Below the pieces are notes generated by a model, which made no database searches, was not told the DNA's origin, and was given only the letters and a program-made list of their open reading frames with translations. DNA of 64,000 nucleotides, taken from the NCBI RefSeq assembly GCF_002218045.2, contig NZ_AP018685.1, positions 1,240,001 through 1,304,000 of the forward strand. Reading direction: 5' to 3'. Positions 9,145-17,822 of this stretch are shown in pieces. How positions within the stretch are numbered: position 1 is the stretch's first letter; every line of letters starts with the position of its first letter. Source of the stretch: Vibrio rumoiensis (lineage in GTDB: Bacteria; Pseudomonadota; Gammaproteobacteria; Enterobacterales; Vibrionaceae). A program made the translations under genes and the position numbers.

Positions 9145-10206
9145 TTAATCTTGTTGATCTTTTCCTATCATCTCGTATTTCCTGAGCATTCCTCTAAATT
9201 GATGGTAGCTCAAGCCTAAAAGTTTAGCTGCATTTCTTTGATGATACTTAGCCTGCTTTAAACTTTGTTTTAGTAGCTGAATATCTTGATCTTGTTGCCA
9301 CTGTTTATAATCAATAGGCAAGGCCGGTGCATCCTGTTCATCATTGTTATCTATTATAGGCGTCTTTTTGGTGACGCCGTCACTTATTGGTTCAGTTGAT
9401 GGAAAAACTGAAGATAACAAAGACGGCGAAGATACCGCTGGAGACTGAAAAGGATTGAACTCAATGTCATCAATTTCTCCTTGTTGAGTACCATGACGAT
9501 AAACCGCGCGCTCGACCACATTTTTTAATTCACGCACATTGCCAGGCCAAGGATAATTATGTAACTCAGATTGCGCTCGAGTACTAAAGCCAGTAAACAA
9601 TGGCAAACCGAGCTCTTGGCACATTTGAATAGCATAATGTTCTGCCAGCAATGGAATGTCTTCTTGACGCTGCCTTAGTGGAGGAAGGTGAATAACATCG
9701 AAAGCAAGACGGTCTAAGAGATCGGCTCGGAATACACCTTGCTGAGCCATTTGTGGTAAATCCGCATTAGTGGCACAGACAAGGCGAACATCGGCTTGTA
9801 AGGTTTTATGGCCACCAACCCGCTCATATTCACCGTATTCAATCACTCTTAACAGCTTTTCCTGTACTGAAAAAGGTGCAGTAGCCAATTCATCTAAAAA
9901 TAATGTGCCATTTTCTGCGCGTTCAAATCGCCCTTTGTGTTGGCCTTTTGAGCCGGTAAATGCCCCTGATTCGTGACCAAATAATTCAGAATCGATTAAC
10001 CCTTCGCTAAGTGCCGAGCAATTTAAGCTGATTAAAGGATGCTGCCAACGCTTAGACAAATAATGCAGTCGTTGAGCAATGAGCTCTTTGCCAGTCCCTC
10101 TTTCTCCAACAATAAGAATAGGACGCTCAATGGCGGCCAGTTGTGATGTCTTATCTAGGGCTGCAAGAAATGCGGCAGATTGCCCGATGATATTTTGTGC
10201 TTTCAT
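9145..10206 (-). CDS. pspF: Psp operon transcriptional activator PspF
   Basis: PspF is a sigma-54 enhancer-binding protein that activates pspABC when PspA releases it under envelope stress. It lacks an N-terminal sensor domain, as expected. The AAA+ domain has Walker A GERGTGKE, the sigma-54 contact loop GAFTGS, and Walker B TLFLDELA. The C-terminal Fis-type helix-turn-helix is RNAAKLLGLSYHQFRGML. The loop ends in Ser where GAFTGA is usual. I chose the ATG ending at 10206 because GGA lies five bases before it; another ATG two codons upstream (10212) is possible. It is divergent from pspA. Confidence 0.93.
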   Translation of the reverse strand: MKAQNIIGQSAAFLAALDKTSQLAAIERPILIVGERGTGKELIAQRLHYLSKRWQHPLISLNCSALSEGLIDSELFGHESGAFTGSKGQHKGRFERAENGTLFLDELATAPFSVQEKLLRVIEYGEYERVGGHKTLQADVRLVCATNADLPQMAQQGVFRADLLDRLAFDVIHLPPLRQRQEDIPLLAEHYAIQMCQELGLPLFTGFSTRAQSELHNYPWPGNVRELKNVVERAVYRHGTQQGEIDDIEFNPFQSPAVSSPSLLSSVFPSTEPISDGVTKKTPIIDNNDEQDAPALPIDYKQWQQDQDIQLLKQSLKQAKYHQRNAAKLLGLSYHQFRGMLRKYEMIGKDQQD

Positions 10207-10321
10207 GAACATCCATTTGTATTGATGGTTGAATTTACCAATAATTAGCTAAAATGCTCACTTTATGCAAGGTGTTTTCATTTGGTTTAATTATTTGCTA
10301 ACTATATCAATGCCTTAAAAG

Positions 10322-10339
10322 TTGGCATGCTTCCTGTAT
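10322..10339 (+). promoter_or_regulatory. Sigma-54 promoter of pspABC
   Basis: TTGGCATGCTTCCTGTATT matches the -24/-12 architecture (TGGCAY-G-N4-YTGYA) and closely resembles the enterobacterial psp promoter. It lies about 64 nt upstream of the pspA start, and the divergent pspF gene supplies the activator. PspF upstream activating sites should lie in 10213-10310 but I could not define them. Confidence 0.8.
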
Positions 10340-10402
10340 TAGATACCACTAAGCATAAACAAAGACGGTTTATTAAATTGACATACTAAGAAGGAATCGA
10401 AC

Positions 10403-11068
10403 ATGGGTATTTTTTCTCGTTTTGCCGACATCGTGAATTCAAATATCAGCTCTTTATTAGATAAAGCGGAAGATCCAGAAAAAATGATCCGCCTTATTAT
10501 TCAAGAGATGGAAGACACGTTAGTTGAAGTCAGAACACATTCAGCAAAAGCGTTGGCCGATAATAAAGAAATAACTCGCCGTATTGAGTTTCTTGACGAC
10601 CAAGTCGAAGATTGGAAAAACAAAGCATCTTTAGCCATTCAAAAGCAGCGAGAAGATCTTGCTCGTGGTGCGCTAATCGAAAAGCAGAAAGCAGAAGAAC
10701 AGCTTAAAAATTTGCGCATGGAAAAGGCGTTACTAGATGAGTCTATCGATAAGTTAGCCGGTGAGATTAGCAAGCTTGAGAGTAAAATCATTGAAACTCG
10801 CGCTAAGCAAAAATCTCTGGTGATGCGTCGCCAAGCCGCGGGCCATCGTCGTGATATTAAAAAGCAATTGCACACAGGTAAAACAGAAGAGGCAATGTCT
10901 AAGTTTGAGCAATACGAGCGCAAAATTAATGAACTGGAAGCGGAAGCAGATAGTTATGATTTAGGTGAGAAAGGCAAAGATCTGAATCAAGAGTTTGCTG
11001 AATTGCAGGCCGATGATGAGATTGAACAAGAGCTAGAAAAGCTAAAGAAAAGTCTGCAAGATAAATAA
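10403..11068 (+). CDS. pspA: Phage shock protein A
   Basis: PspA (221 aa) is an ESCRT-III-like peripheral membrane protein. It binds and inhibits PspF in the resting cell and forms scaffolds on damaged inner membrane. It begins with the amphipathic helix MGIFSRFADIVNSNISSLLDKAEDP and is then almost wholly coiled coil, rich in E, K, Q and L. Length and start match the family (about 222 aa). It is the first gene of pspABC. Confidence 0.96.
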   Translation: MGIFSRFADIVNSNISSLLDKAEDPEKMIRLIIQEMEDTLVEVRTHSAKALADNKEITRRIEFLDDQVEDWKNKASLAIQKQREDLARGALIEKQKAEEQLKNLRMEKALLDESIDKLAGEISKLESKIIETRAKQKSLVMRRQAAGHRRDIKKQLHTGKTEEAMSKFEQYERKINELEAEADSYDLGEKGKDLNQEFAELQADDEIEQELEKLKKSLQDK

Positions 11069-11114
11069 TCTTGGCTGAACTACGTATTTTAATAAGAATA
11101 ATTAGGAGCTGTTC

Positions 11115-11345
11115 ATGAGTACCTTTTTCGTGGCACCGCTGATTGTATTTTTAATTTTTGTCGCCCCGCTGTGGTTGCTGCTTCATTATCGAAGCAAACG
11201 CAAAGTGGCGCATGGCTTATCGAGTGATGAGCTTGATCAATTAAAGTCATTAGCAGAGCGAGCAGAAAGCATTCAGCAACGCGTAAAAACATTAGAAAAA
11301 ATCTTAGACGCTGAGGCGCCAAATTGGAGGCGTGATCATGGCTAA
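11115..11345 (+). CDS. pspB: Phage shock protein B
   Basis: This small inner-membrane protein (76 aa) works with PspC to sense envelope stress and pull PspA off PspF. One N-terminal membrane helix (about residues 5-24) is followed by a basic stop-transfer YRSKRK and a coiled-coil cytoplasmic tail. A ribosome-binding site AGGAGC precedes the ATG. It overlaps pspC by 8 nt. Confidence 0.93.
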   Translation: MSTFFVAPLIVFLIFVAPLWLLLHYRSKRKVAHGLSSDELDQLKSLAERAESIQQRVKTLEKILDAEAPNWRRDHG

Positions 11346-11739
11346 AGGAATGGATAGAGAAGCATTATATCGTGATCCTAAGAATGGCAAATTAGCTGGG
11401 GTATGTGCAGGGCTGGGTCGATATTTCGGTATGGAAGCCTGGTGGGTACGGATTATAGTCGTGTCGGCCTTTCTCCTTGGTGGCGGTATTCTAGTGTTAT
11501 TTGCCTACTTTGGTTTATGGCTGATGTTAGAAAAGCGTCCTGATAATCTTGCGGCTGCTGATGAGTTTGACTTTGACCATACCATCAAAAGTAAGCCTTG
11601 GCAGACAGGGCAGTTACCCGCGGAGTTATTGGCCGATCTCGATAAAGAATATGCGTTATTAGAAGATAAAATACGAGATATGGAAGCTTATGTGACTTCT
11701 GATGCTTATAAGGTTAACAAGGAATTCAGCAAGTTATAA
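11338..11739 (+). CDS. pspC: Phage shock protein C
   Basis: PspC is the membrane partner of PspB, 133 aa from the chosen start. The PspC domain is clear: LYRDPKNGKLAGVCAGLGRYF, WWVRI, then a membrane helix with GGGILVLFAYFGLWLML and a helical C-terminal tail. I chose ATG 11338 because GGAGG lies seven bases upstream; the in-frame GTG six bases earlier is too close to that site. It overlaps the end of pspB, implying coupled translation. No pspD or pspE follows. Confidence 0.93.
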   Translation: MAKGMDREALYRDPKNGKLAGVCAGLGRYFGMEAWWVRIIVVSAFLLGGGILVLFAYFGLWLMLEKRPDNLAAADEFDFDHTIKSKPWQTGQLPAELLADLDKEYALLEDKIRDMEAYVTSDAYKVNKEFSKL

Positions 11740-11792
11740 TTTTTTAGTGATGGCATTTATTGCGATTTAAATTGATTAATATTGAAATTCTC

Positions 11793-11830
11793 ACCTCTGA
11801 TTCAGCTATGCTGTGTCAGAGGTTTTTTTT
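11793..11830 (+). terminator. Terminator of the pspABC operon
   Basis: ACCTCTGA pairs with TCAGAGGT across a 15-nt loop, followed by eight T residues. Confidence 0.88.
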
Positions 11831-11916
11831 GATTTTCTATATGACCATAAGAGTTGAAGTTTCCACTTTGAGGGTGTTGAACTTTGCGATAACGAATAAG
11901 AGAGATTGGGAATACG

Positions 11917-12516
11917 ATGACACACAATAACGATACGACCTGCGGTTGGGCAATGAAGCATGATAATGAACGCGAATATCACGATCAAGAGTGGGGCGTG
12001 CCGGTTTACGATGACACGATATTGTTCGAATTCATTTGTTTAGAGGGCGCACAAGCAGGATTGAGCTGGCGAACCATTTTAAATAAACGTGACGGCTATA
12101 AAGCAGCATTTGAAGGCTTTGATATCGAGACGTTAAGTCAATACGATGAAACCAAAGTGCCATACATTATTGATAACTTTGATGTGGTGAAACATAAAGG
12201 AAAAATTGCCTCTGTGTATTCAAATGCGCGTGCCGCTAAAGCCTTACAAAAAGAATATGGATCATTGAGTAAAGCGTTGTGGCAGTTTGTTGATGGCAAA
12301 CCGATTCAAAATCATTGGACGGAGATGTCACAAATTCCGGCGGTGTCGGAGCGCTCAAAAGCAATGAGTAAATTTTTAAAGAAAAATGGCTTTAAATTTA
12401 TGGGTGAGACAATCTGCTACGCTTTTATGCAAGCGGTTGGCATGGTGAATGATCATGTGGTGGATTGTCCTTGCTATGAAAAATGTTTAAACCATAAAAA
12501 ACAAAACAAAAGTTAG
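11917..12516 (+). CDS. tag: DNA-3-methyladenine glycosylase I
   Basis: Tag removes 3-methyladenine from alkylated DNA, starting base-excision repair. At 199 aa it keeps the whole family pattern: CGWA at 9-12, YHDQEWGVP, the GAQAGLSWRTIL substrate-pocket stretch, and the C-terminal NDHVVDCPCY. Cys9, His22, the DHVV histidine and the following Cys align with the structural zinc ligands of the E. coli enzyme. It appears monocistronic. Confidence 0.95.
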   Translation: MTHNNDTTCGWAMKHDNEREYHDQEWGVPVYDDTILFEFICLEGAQAGLSWRTILNKRDGYKAAFEGFDIETLSQYDETKVPYIIDNFDVVKHKGKIASVYSNARAAKALQKEYGSLSKALWQFVDGKPIQNHWTEMSQIPAVSERSKAMSKFLKKNGFKFMGETICYAFMQAVGMVNDHVVDCPCYEKCLNHKKQNKS

Positions 12517-12783
12517 GCGTATGTTTTTGTCATAACTATTTGTTTAATAAATGAAATAAATTAATTTTTTGTTTACTATTTAAACGAATTATAAGGTTTT
12601 TGTGCGGTTGAGCTAAAAGAAGATTATTCCATCATAAAATGTATGGATATTCACTTTGACTATTTGTATTCTTCAAGAATGTTAGAGCATTGTGTTGATT
12701 ATGTTGTGGTGAACGTTGAGATGTTCATGATGGTTAGACGGGATGTAACAACTTAAAAGTTTTAATCAAAATAGGAGAAGCAC
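12517..12783. other. Intergenic region between tag and the BCCT gene
   Basis: This AT-rich 267-bp gap should hold the BCCT transporter promoter. No obvious terminator follows tag, and no clear operator or small gene was seen. Confidence 0.4.
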
Positions 12784-14841
12784 ATGGATGTTTCAACGAC
12801 CAAACGGTCATCGACGGTTTTGATACCCGTCTTTATACCTGCCGTTATCGTTATTGCTTTATTAGTGATAGGAACGATATCAAACCCCGAACGGGCTGGC
12901 GCTTTTTTCTCTGAGCTACTTTCTGACGTTACGACCAACTTTGGCTGGTTTTATATGCTAGCGGTTGCCATCTTTTTAGTCTTTATTGTGACGGTAGCAA
13001 TCAGTAAGTGGGGCGAAATTAAGTTAGGGCCAGATCATTCGGAACCGGAGTATAGCTTTACAGAGTGGTTTGCGATGCTGTTTTCAGCAGGCTACGGTAT
13101 TGCATTACTTTTCTTTGGAGTAGCAGAGCCTGTCTTACACTATGCTGCGCCGCCAACCGCCGCACCAGAAAGTATTGAAGCCGCTCGTGAAGCGATGCAA
13201 ATTGCTTTTTTCCACTGGGGTTTTCATATTTGGGCTATCTATGGTTTAGTGGGTTTATCTCTTGCATATTTTGCTTTTCGTCATGGTTTACCGCTTTCGA
13301 TGCGCTCCACGCTTTACCCATTGATCGGTGATAAAATTCACGGGCCAATCGGTCATACCGTGGATGTCTTTGCGATTTTAGGTACCTTGTTTGGTATTGC
13401 GACTACGCTTGGTCTATCGGTAACTCAAATCAATACCGGCCTACATTACCTATGGCCTGAGATTCCAATCAATAGCACAGTACAAATCATTGCCATTACC
13501 TTAATTACCTTGTGTGCATTGGCTTCGGTACTTGCTGGTATGGATAAAGGGGTGAAAAACTTATCTCTATTGAATATCGGCCTTGCGGTTCTACTGATGC
13601 TATTTGTGTTTGTTGCAGGTCCAACGCTGTTTATCTTAAATACCTTTATGCAGAATACTGGTAATTACTTAAGTAATATTGTTGAGCGTACTTTCAATCT
13701 ACAAGCTTATGTATCAAGTGACTGGATTGGTAACTGGACGTTGTTCATCTTTGGTTGGACGATTGCATGGGCACCATTTGTTGGTCTGTTCATTGCGAAA
13801 ATCAGCCGTGGTCGTACGATTCGCCAATTTGTTGTGGGTGTGATGGTGGTTCCAACTATCTTTACCTTCTTATGGTTCTCCGTGTTTGGTGATACCGCAC
13901 TACACATGATCATGACCGATGGCTATCATCACATCATTCAAGAAGTACAAAATAATAACGCGATTGCTTTGTTCAAATTGTTTGAACGTCTGCCAATGAC
14001 ATCGATCATCTCGTTTATCACGGTAATTTTGATCATTACGTTCTTTGTTACTTCATCAGATTCGGGGTCTTTGGTTATCGACTCATTGGCTTCTGGTGGC
14101 GTTCAAGAGACTCCTGCATGGCAACGTACTTTCTGGGTTGCAATGGAAGGGATTGTTGCTTCAGTTCTATTACTCGCTGGTGGCCTTGGTGCATTGCAAA
14201 CGGCAAGTGTGGTAAGTGCCTTACCATTTGCCATTATCATGTTAATTGCGATGGTGGGTATGATTAAAGCGTTGCGTATTGAAGGGCATCATGAAGAAAG
14301 CCAACAGCAATATATGCAAACGCAACAATCGACTTCTAGCCCTGTAGGTAAAGGCTTATGGAAAAAACGTTTAGCGAACCTGGTTGATTTCCCTGTTCGT
14401 TCTGACGTTGAAAAATTCATTAGCGTGACTGCACTTAATAGCATGAAGCGTGTTGAGCAAGAGCTTGAAGCACAAGATTGGGAAGCCGAAGTGACCTTTG
14501 ATGAAGAGCTATGTCGCGCCCACTTTGAAGTATTCAAAGAAGGCCAAGTTGAGTTCATCTATGAAATTCGTCTCCGTGGCTACGACTTACCAGAGTTTGC
14601 TTATGAGGAAGGTGAAGAGCCGGAAGATAAGTATTATTACCGCGCTGAAGTGTTCTTACGCCGTGGTGGTCAAGCTTATGATGTGTATAACTACGAACAA
14701 CAAGACATTATCAACGACATCTTGAACCAGTTCGAACGTTACCTTCACTTCATTCATATTTCACCAGGTATTCTACCTTGGAATATGGAAGAGCATGATG
14801 ATGATGTGCCACCTGAACAACCAGAGCCTTCTAAAGCATAA
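12784..14841 (+). CDS. BCCT-family transporter, BetT-like
   Basis: This is a secondary transporter of the betaine/carnitine/choline family (685 aa), likely importing choline or betaine for osmoprotection. It has twelve predicted membrane helices and the BCCT core including GYGIALLFFGVAEPVLHY and the tryptophan-rich WTIAWAPFVGLFIAKISRGRTIRQF. After about residue 510 there is a long hydrophilic domain (roughly 170 aa, very acidic at the end), as in proton-coupled choline transporter BetT, where the tail tunes osmotic activation. There are no betIBA genes beside it, so the substrate is inferred only. Confidence 0.9.
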   Translation: MDVSTTKRSSTVLIPVFIPAVIVIALLVIGTISNPERAGAFFSELLSDVTTNFGWFYMLAVAIFLVFIVTVAISKWGEIKLGPDHSEPEYSFTEWFAMLFSAGYGIALLFFGVAEPVLHYAAPPTAAPESIEAAREAMQIAFFHWGFHIWAIYGLVGLSLAYFAFRHGLPLSMRSTLYPLIGDKIHGPIGHTVDVFAILGTLFGIATTLGLSVTQINTGLHYLWPEIPINSTVQIIAITLITLCALASVLAGMDKGVKNLSLLNIGLAVLLMLFVFVAGPTLFILNTFMQNTGNYLSNIVERTFNLQAYVSSDWIGNWTLFIFGWTIAWAPFVGLFIAKISRGRTIRQFVVGVMVVPTIFTFLWFSVFGDTALHMIMTDGYHHIIQEVQNNNAIALFKLFERLPMTSIISFITVILIITFFVTSSDSGSLVIDSLASGGVQETPAWQRTFWVAMEGIVASVLLLAGGLGALQTASVVSALPFAIIMLIAMVGMIKALRIEGHHEESQQQYMQTQQSTSSPVGKGLWKKRLANLVDFPVRSDVEKFISVTALNSMKRVEQELEAQDWEAEVTFDEELCRAHFEVFKEGQVEFIYEIRLRGYDLPEFAYEEGEEPEDKYYYRAEVFLRRGGQAYDVYNYEQQDIINDILNQFERYLHFIHISPGILPWNMEEHDDDVPPEQPEPSKA

Positions 14842-14862
14842 TCATTAAATAACTAAAATATC

Positions 14863-14896
14863 AAAGCCTTATCAATTCGTTGGTAAGGCTTTTTTG
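14863..14896 (+). terminator. Terminator after the BCCT gene
   Basis: AAAGCCTTATCAA, loop TTCG, TTGGTAAGGCTTTTTT: a long stem with one G-T pair, a stable UUCG loop and a T-run. Confidence 0.92.
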
Positions 14897-14919
14897 ATCC
14901 AGCCTATTTAATGTTGATA

Positions 14920-14991
14920 GGTTCATTTGGTGTTTTGTTTGACATATGAACCTCGCTGGCTCATTATATTTTAGGTCAACACCAAATGAGC
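14920..14991. promoter_or_regulatory. Two 33-bp dyads flanking the likely promoter of the recombinase-like gene
   Basis: Dyad 1 spans 14920-14952 with 7-bp inverted ends GGTTCAT/ATGAACC. Dyad 2 spans 14959-14991 with inverted ends GCTCATT/AATGAGC. The outer arms also pair over 14 positions with one mismatch (14921-14934 with 14978-14991). A candidate promoter lies inside: TTGACA at 14939-14944, 17-bp spacer, CATTAT at 14962-14967. The size and inverted ends resemble resolvase subsites, so an autoregulatory operator is plausible; that is inference. Confidence 0.5.
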
Positions 14992-15032
14992 TTTTTGGTG
15001 TTTTATTTATTTAACCTAAAGACGGAAAAGAT

Positions 15033-15635
15033 ATGACTCAAACACAAATAATTGGTTATCTACGTGTGTCGCCAAAAGTGGAAGACATTGATAACCGTAT
15101 TGAGGTTATGACGAATGAAACACAAGCTGATTTATACATAGAGCGAGGTATTCGAGGTAATGTTCCTTTAAACGAAAGACCTCAATTTCAGAAAGCCTAT
15201 GCTCAGTTAAATGCAGGGGACACGTTACTTATCTGGTGGATGACGGATTTTGGTCTTGGTTTCAAATTGGCCTATGAAGTTATTACCGATCTTCTTGATA
15301 AAGGCATAATGGTAAAAACCTACCATCAGAATCTGACTTTTAAGCCTAGCGATGAGCAAACTGAAGCAATGTTGCGGCTCATGAAAGGTTATGAAGAAAT
15401 AGAAACCTACCAGCGTTTGATGGCCGCTGAACTCGGGCGAAGAAAACTGAAAGGCAATCAGGAAGAGTGGCAAGCCAAATTCAAAGGTCGACGCGCTAAC
15501 CACCAATTGCATCAACGAATTGCTGATCTACTCACCAGCGATAAAACCTTACAAGCGATTGCTGATGAAACTGGAGCGAGCATCTCGACAGTGAAACGTG
15601 TTAAAGCCAAGTTCCTCAACAAAACCGCTCATTAA
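15033..15635 (+). CDS. Serine-recombinase-like protein with altered active site, probably a regulator
   Basis: This 200-aa protein has a resolvase N-terminal fold and a C-terminal helix-turn-helix. The start IIGYLRVS carries the catalytic-type Ser13 and Arg11, and RPQF keeps Arg49. The segment that normally reads DRLGRS after GDTLxxW instead reads TDFGLGF (residues 71-77), so the two active-site arginines equivalent to Tn3 resolvase R68 and R71 are Asp72 and Leu75. The C-terminal region LQAIADETGASISTVKRVKAKF is a Hin-type HTH. Strand exchange therefore looks unlikely; DNA binding looks retained. It is followed 25 nt later by a siderophore-reductase gene. No transposon ends or prophage genes surround it. 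Confidence 0.75.
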   Translation: MTQTQIIGYLRVSPKVEDIDNRIEVMTNETQADLYIERGIRGNVPLNERPQFQKAYAQLNAGDTLLIWWMTDFGLGFKLAYEVITDLLDKGIMVKTYHQNLTFKPSDEQTEAMLRLMKGYEEIETYQRLMAAELGRRKLKGNQEEWQAKFKGRRANHQLHQRIADLLTSDKTLQAIADETGASISTVKRVKAKFLNKTAH

Positions 15636-15660
15636 TTGCTGATAGAAAAAAGGAATAGAT

Positions 15661-16458
15661 ATGAAACCAAACAGAAAACCGAAACTTGCCACTGTTGTTA
15701 ACTCTTTTGAACTTTCAGCAAATATGCAACGTGTTATCTTACAGGGTGATGAGTTTAAATCATTACAAGCAACGGACCTAGGTGGCTACATCAAGCTCAT
15801 GTTTCATCCTGAAGGTCATACTGACGTTTCGATTCTTGAAGAAGGTCAACGTCCAGTCCTGCGTACTTACACTATTAGTGAGTTAGATCTTGTTAATGGC
15901 CAGATTGCCGTCGATTTTGTAAAGCATGAAGTGGATGAAAAAAACAAAATCATCAGTCAAGAACAAGGTGGTTATGCGATTCATTGGGCGATGAATGCAA
16001 AAGTAGGTGATAAGATTTCGATTGGTGGCCCGGGTACGAGTCAAGTGATAGACCTGAATGCAGAACAAGTGTTCATGGTGGCAGATATGACGTCAATTCC
16101 AGCCATCACCGCTAAGCTGTCGAAGCTTAATGATAATGCGACCGGACATGTGATCGTGCAGTTGAGCTCACCGCAAGATAACCCCAACTGGGTGCTCCCC
16201 AAAGGCATGAAATTGCACACGGTTATTGACCATAATCCCATTCAGTTAAGTGATGCAGTTACTCAGCTATCCATAAATAGCCAGGATGTTGCCATTTGGT
16301 GTGCGTGCGAATTTACGGCGATGAAAGCGATTCGCACTCACTTTAACCATCAAGGTGCGATACAGCGAGAAAAGAGTTACTTCAGTAGCTATTGGAAGCA
16401 AGGCGTGACCGAAGATGGTCACAAAGTGATCAAGCGTGAAGACGCAGAGAGCTTGTGA
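15661..16458 (+). CDS. Siderophore-interacting FAD-binding reductase (SIP family)
   Basis: Proteins of this family (ViuB, YqjH, FscN relatives) use NAD(P)H and FAD to reduce ferric siderophores and free the iron in the cytosol. The 265-aa sequence shows the FAD-binding RPVLRTYTI motif, the HWAMNAKVGDKISIGGPG stretch, and the C-terminal SIP domain with WCACEFTAMKAIRTHF and SSYWKQGVTEDGH. It sits 25 nt behind the recombinase-like gene, presumably in one operon. No siderophore synthesis or receptor gene is nearby, and I could not find a convincing Fur box. Confidence 0.85.
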   Translation: MKPNRKPKLATVVNSFELSANMQRVILQGDEFKSLQATDLGGYIKLMFHPEGHTDVSILEEGQRPVLRTYTISELDLVNGQIAVDFVKHEVDEKNKIISQEQGGYAIHWAMNAKVGDKISIGGPGTSQVIDLNAEQVFMVADMTSIPAITAKLSKLNDNATGHVIVQLSSPQDNPNWVLPKGMKLHTVIDHNPIQLSDAVTQLSINSQDVAIWCACEFTAMKAIRTHFNHQGAIQREKSYFSSYWKQGVTEDGHKVIKREDAESL

Positions 16459-16503
16459 TAGTCGTTTAATGGGTTAATCGCCATAAGAGTCGTATTTATC
16501 TTT

Positions 16504-16539
16504 CAGCCCCTAGCGCTATCTCCTGCGTTTAAGGGGCTG
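16504..16539. terminator. Hairpin between convergent SIP and metC genes
   Basis: CAGCCCCT pairs with AGGGGCTG across a 20-nt loop. The T-run on either side is poor, so it is a weak candidate terminator. Confidence 0.4.
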
Positions 16540-16564
16540 GATGTCTTGCTTTTACAGTTATCAA

Positions 16565-17755
16565 TTATGCATTAAGTGCCGCATTATAAGCTGTAAAACC
16601 ACGTTCTAAATCTTCAATCAGATCGTCTACGTTTTCCAAACCAATATGCAAACGAACAAGCGTGCCTTCAAAGTGTGGGTTAGACACTGTGCGCATATTA
16701 TCGAAACTGCTTGGTTCATTGGCGAGAATGAGACTTTCATAACCGCCCCAAGAATACCCCATGCTAAAGTGCTCCACGGTATCTAAAAGGGCTGTTGTCG
16801 CTTTCTTATCACTGGTTTTTAATACAAATGAAAAGAGGCCATTTGAACCGGTAAAATCACGCACAAAGAATTCATGGCCCGGGCATGATGGTAGGGCTGG
16901 GTGGCGAACATGGTCGACTTCAGGGCGGGTTTCTAACCATTTGGCAATCGCGATACTATTTTGTTCATGTTGTTTTAAACGTACGCTTAAAGTGCGCAGG
17001 CCACGTAAGCCTGTATAAGCATCATCTGGTGACACGCATTGACCAAGTAAGTAGCTTTGCTCACGCAGTTGTGGCCAGTATTTTTCATTGGCCACTGCAG
17101 TACCAAGCATCACATCTGAATGACCGACGATGTATTTGGTTGCTGCCTGAATTGAGATATCAATGCCATGCTCAAACGGTGAAAAATTCACACCAGCGCC
17201 CCAAGTATTATCGAGCATCACGATAATGTCGTGTTCATGGGCAATGCGAGAAAGCGTTGGGACATCTTGCACTTCCATGGTGTAAGAGCCTGGAGATTCG
17301 GTAAATAGAATCTTAGTATTTGGGCGGATTAGATCACGAATGCCTTCACCAATACTTGGTTCATAGTAAGTGGTTTCTATGCCCATTTTTTTGAGAATGA
17401 TATTGCAGAAATCACGAGTGGGTTCATAGCAACTGTCGACCATTAAGATGTGATCGCCATGTTCAACGAAAGACAAGATTGAATTGGTAATCGCTGCCGC
17501 GCCGCAAGGGTAGAGTGCACAACCGGCACCACCTTCGATTTGGGTCATGGCTTCTTGAAAGGCGAAATGCGTTTCGGTACCGCGACGACCATAAAATAAA
17601 GTATGACCTTGACGTTTCATGGTCGCTTCGTTTTTCTCGGCAACGGTATTAAATACAACGGTAGAGGCGCGCTGAACTGGTGGGTTAACTACGCCGTGAG
17701 TCCATTTTTTATTGCGTCCTGCATTAACCAGTTTTGTTTCGTACTTCTCTGACAT
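16565..17755 (-). CDS. metC: Cystathionine beta-lyase
   Basis: MetC is a PLP enzyme of methionine synthesis that cleaves cystathionine to homocysteine, pyruvate and ammonia. The 396-aa protein has the PLP lysine K207 in AATKYIVGHSD, Asp182 (LDNTW) for the pyridine nitrogen, and Tyr55/Arg57 (YGRRG) from the partner subunit. The MetC-type GYSWGGYESL motif is also present. These positions line up closely with the E. coli enzyme. It appears to be a single-gene unit. I could not recognise a clear MetJ box array upstream. Confidence 0.95.
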   Translation of the reverse strand: MSEKYETKLVNAGRNKKWTHGVVNPPVQRASTVVFNTVAEKNEATMKRQGHTLFYGRRGTETHFAFQEAMTQIEGGAGCALYPCGAAAITNSILSFVEHGDHILMVDSCYEPTRDFCNIILKKMGIETTYYEPSIGEGIRDLIRPNTKILFTESPGSYTMEVQDVPTLSRIAHEHDIIVMLDNTWGAGVNFSPFEHGIDISIQAATKYIVGHSDVMLGTAVANEKYWPQLREQSYLLGQCVSPDDAYTGLRGLRTLSVRLKQHEQNSIAIAKWLETRPEVDHVRHPALPSCPGHEFFVRDFTGSNGLFSFVLKTSDKKATTALLDTVEHFSMGYSWGGYESLILANEPSSFDNMRTVSNPHFEGTLVRLHIGLENVDDLIEDLERGFTAYNAALNA

Positions 17756-17822
17756 TTTATATCCTTATATTCGTTAGAACTTAATCGTTTTCTCTATATT
17801 TTATTGGCTGTTATCGCATTCG

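Noticed and set aside
15033..15635. Marker of a transposon or prophage
   Set aside because: No terminal repeats, transposase, integrase or phage genes lie nearby, and neighbours are core genes.
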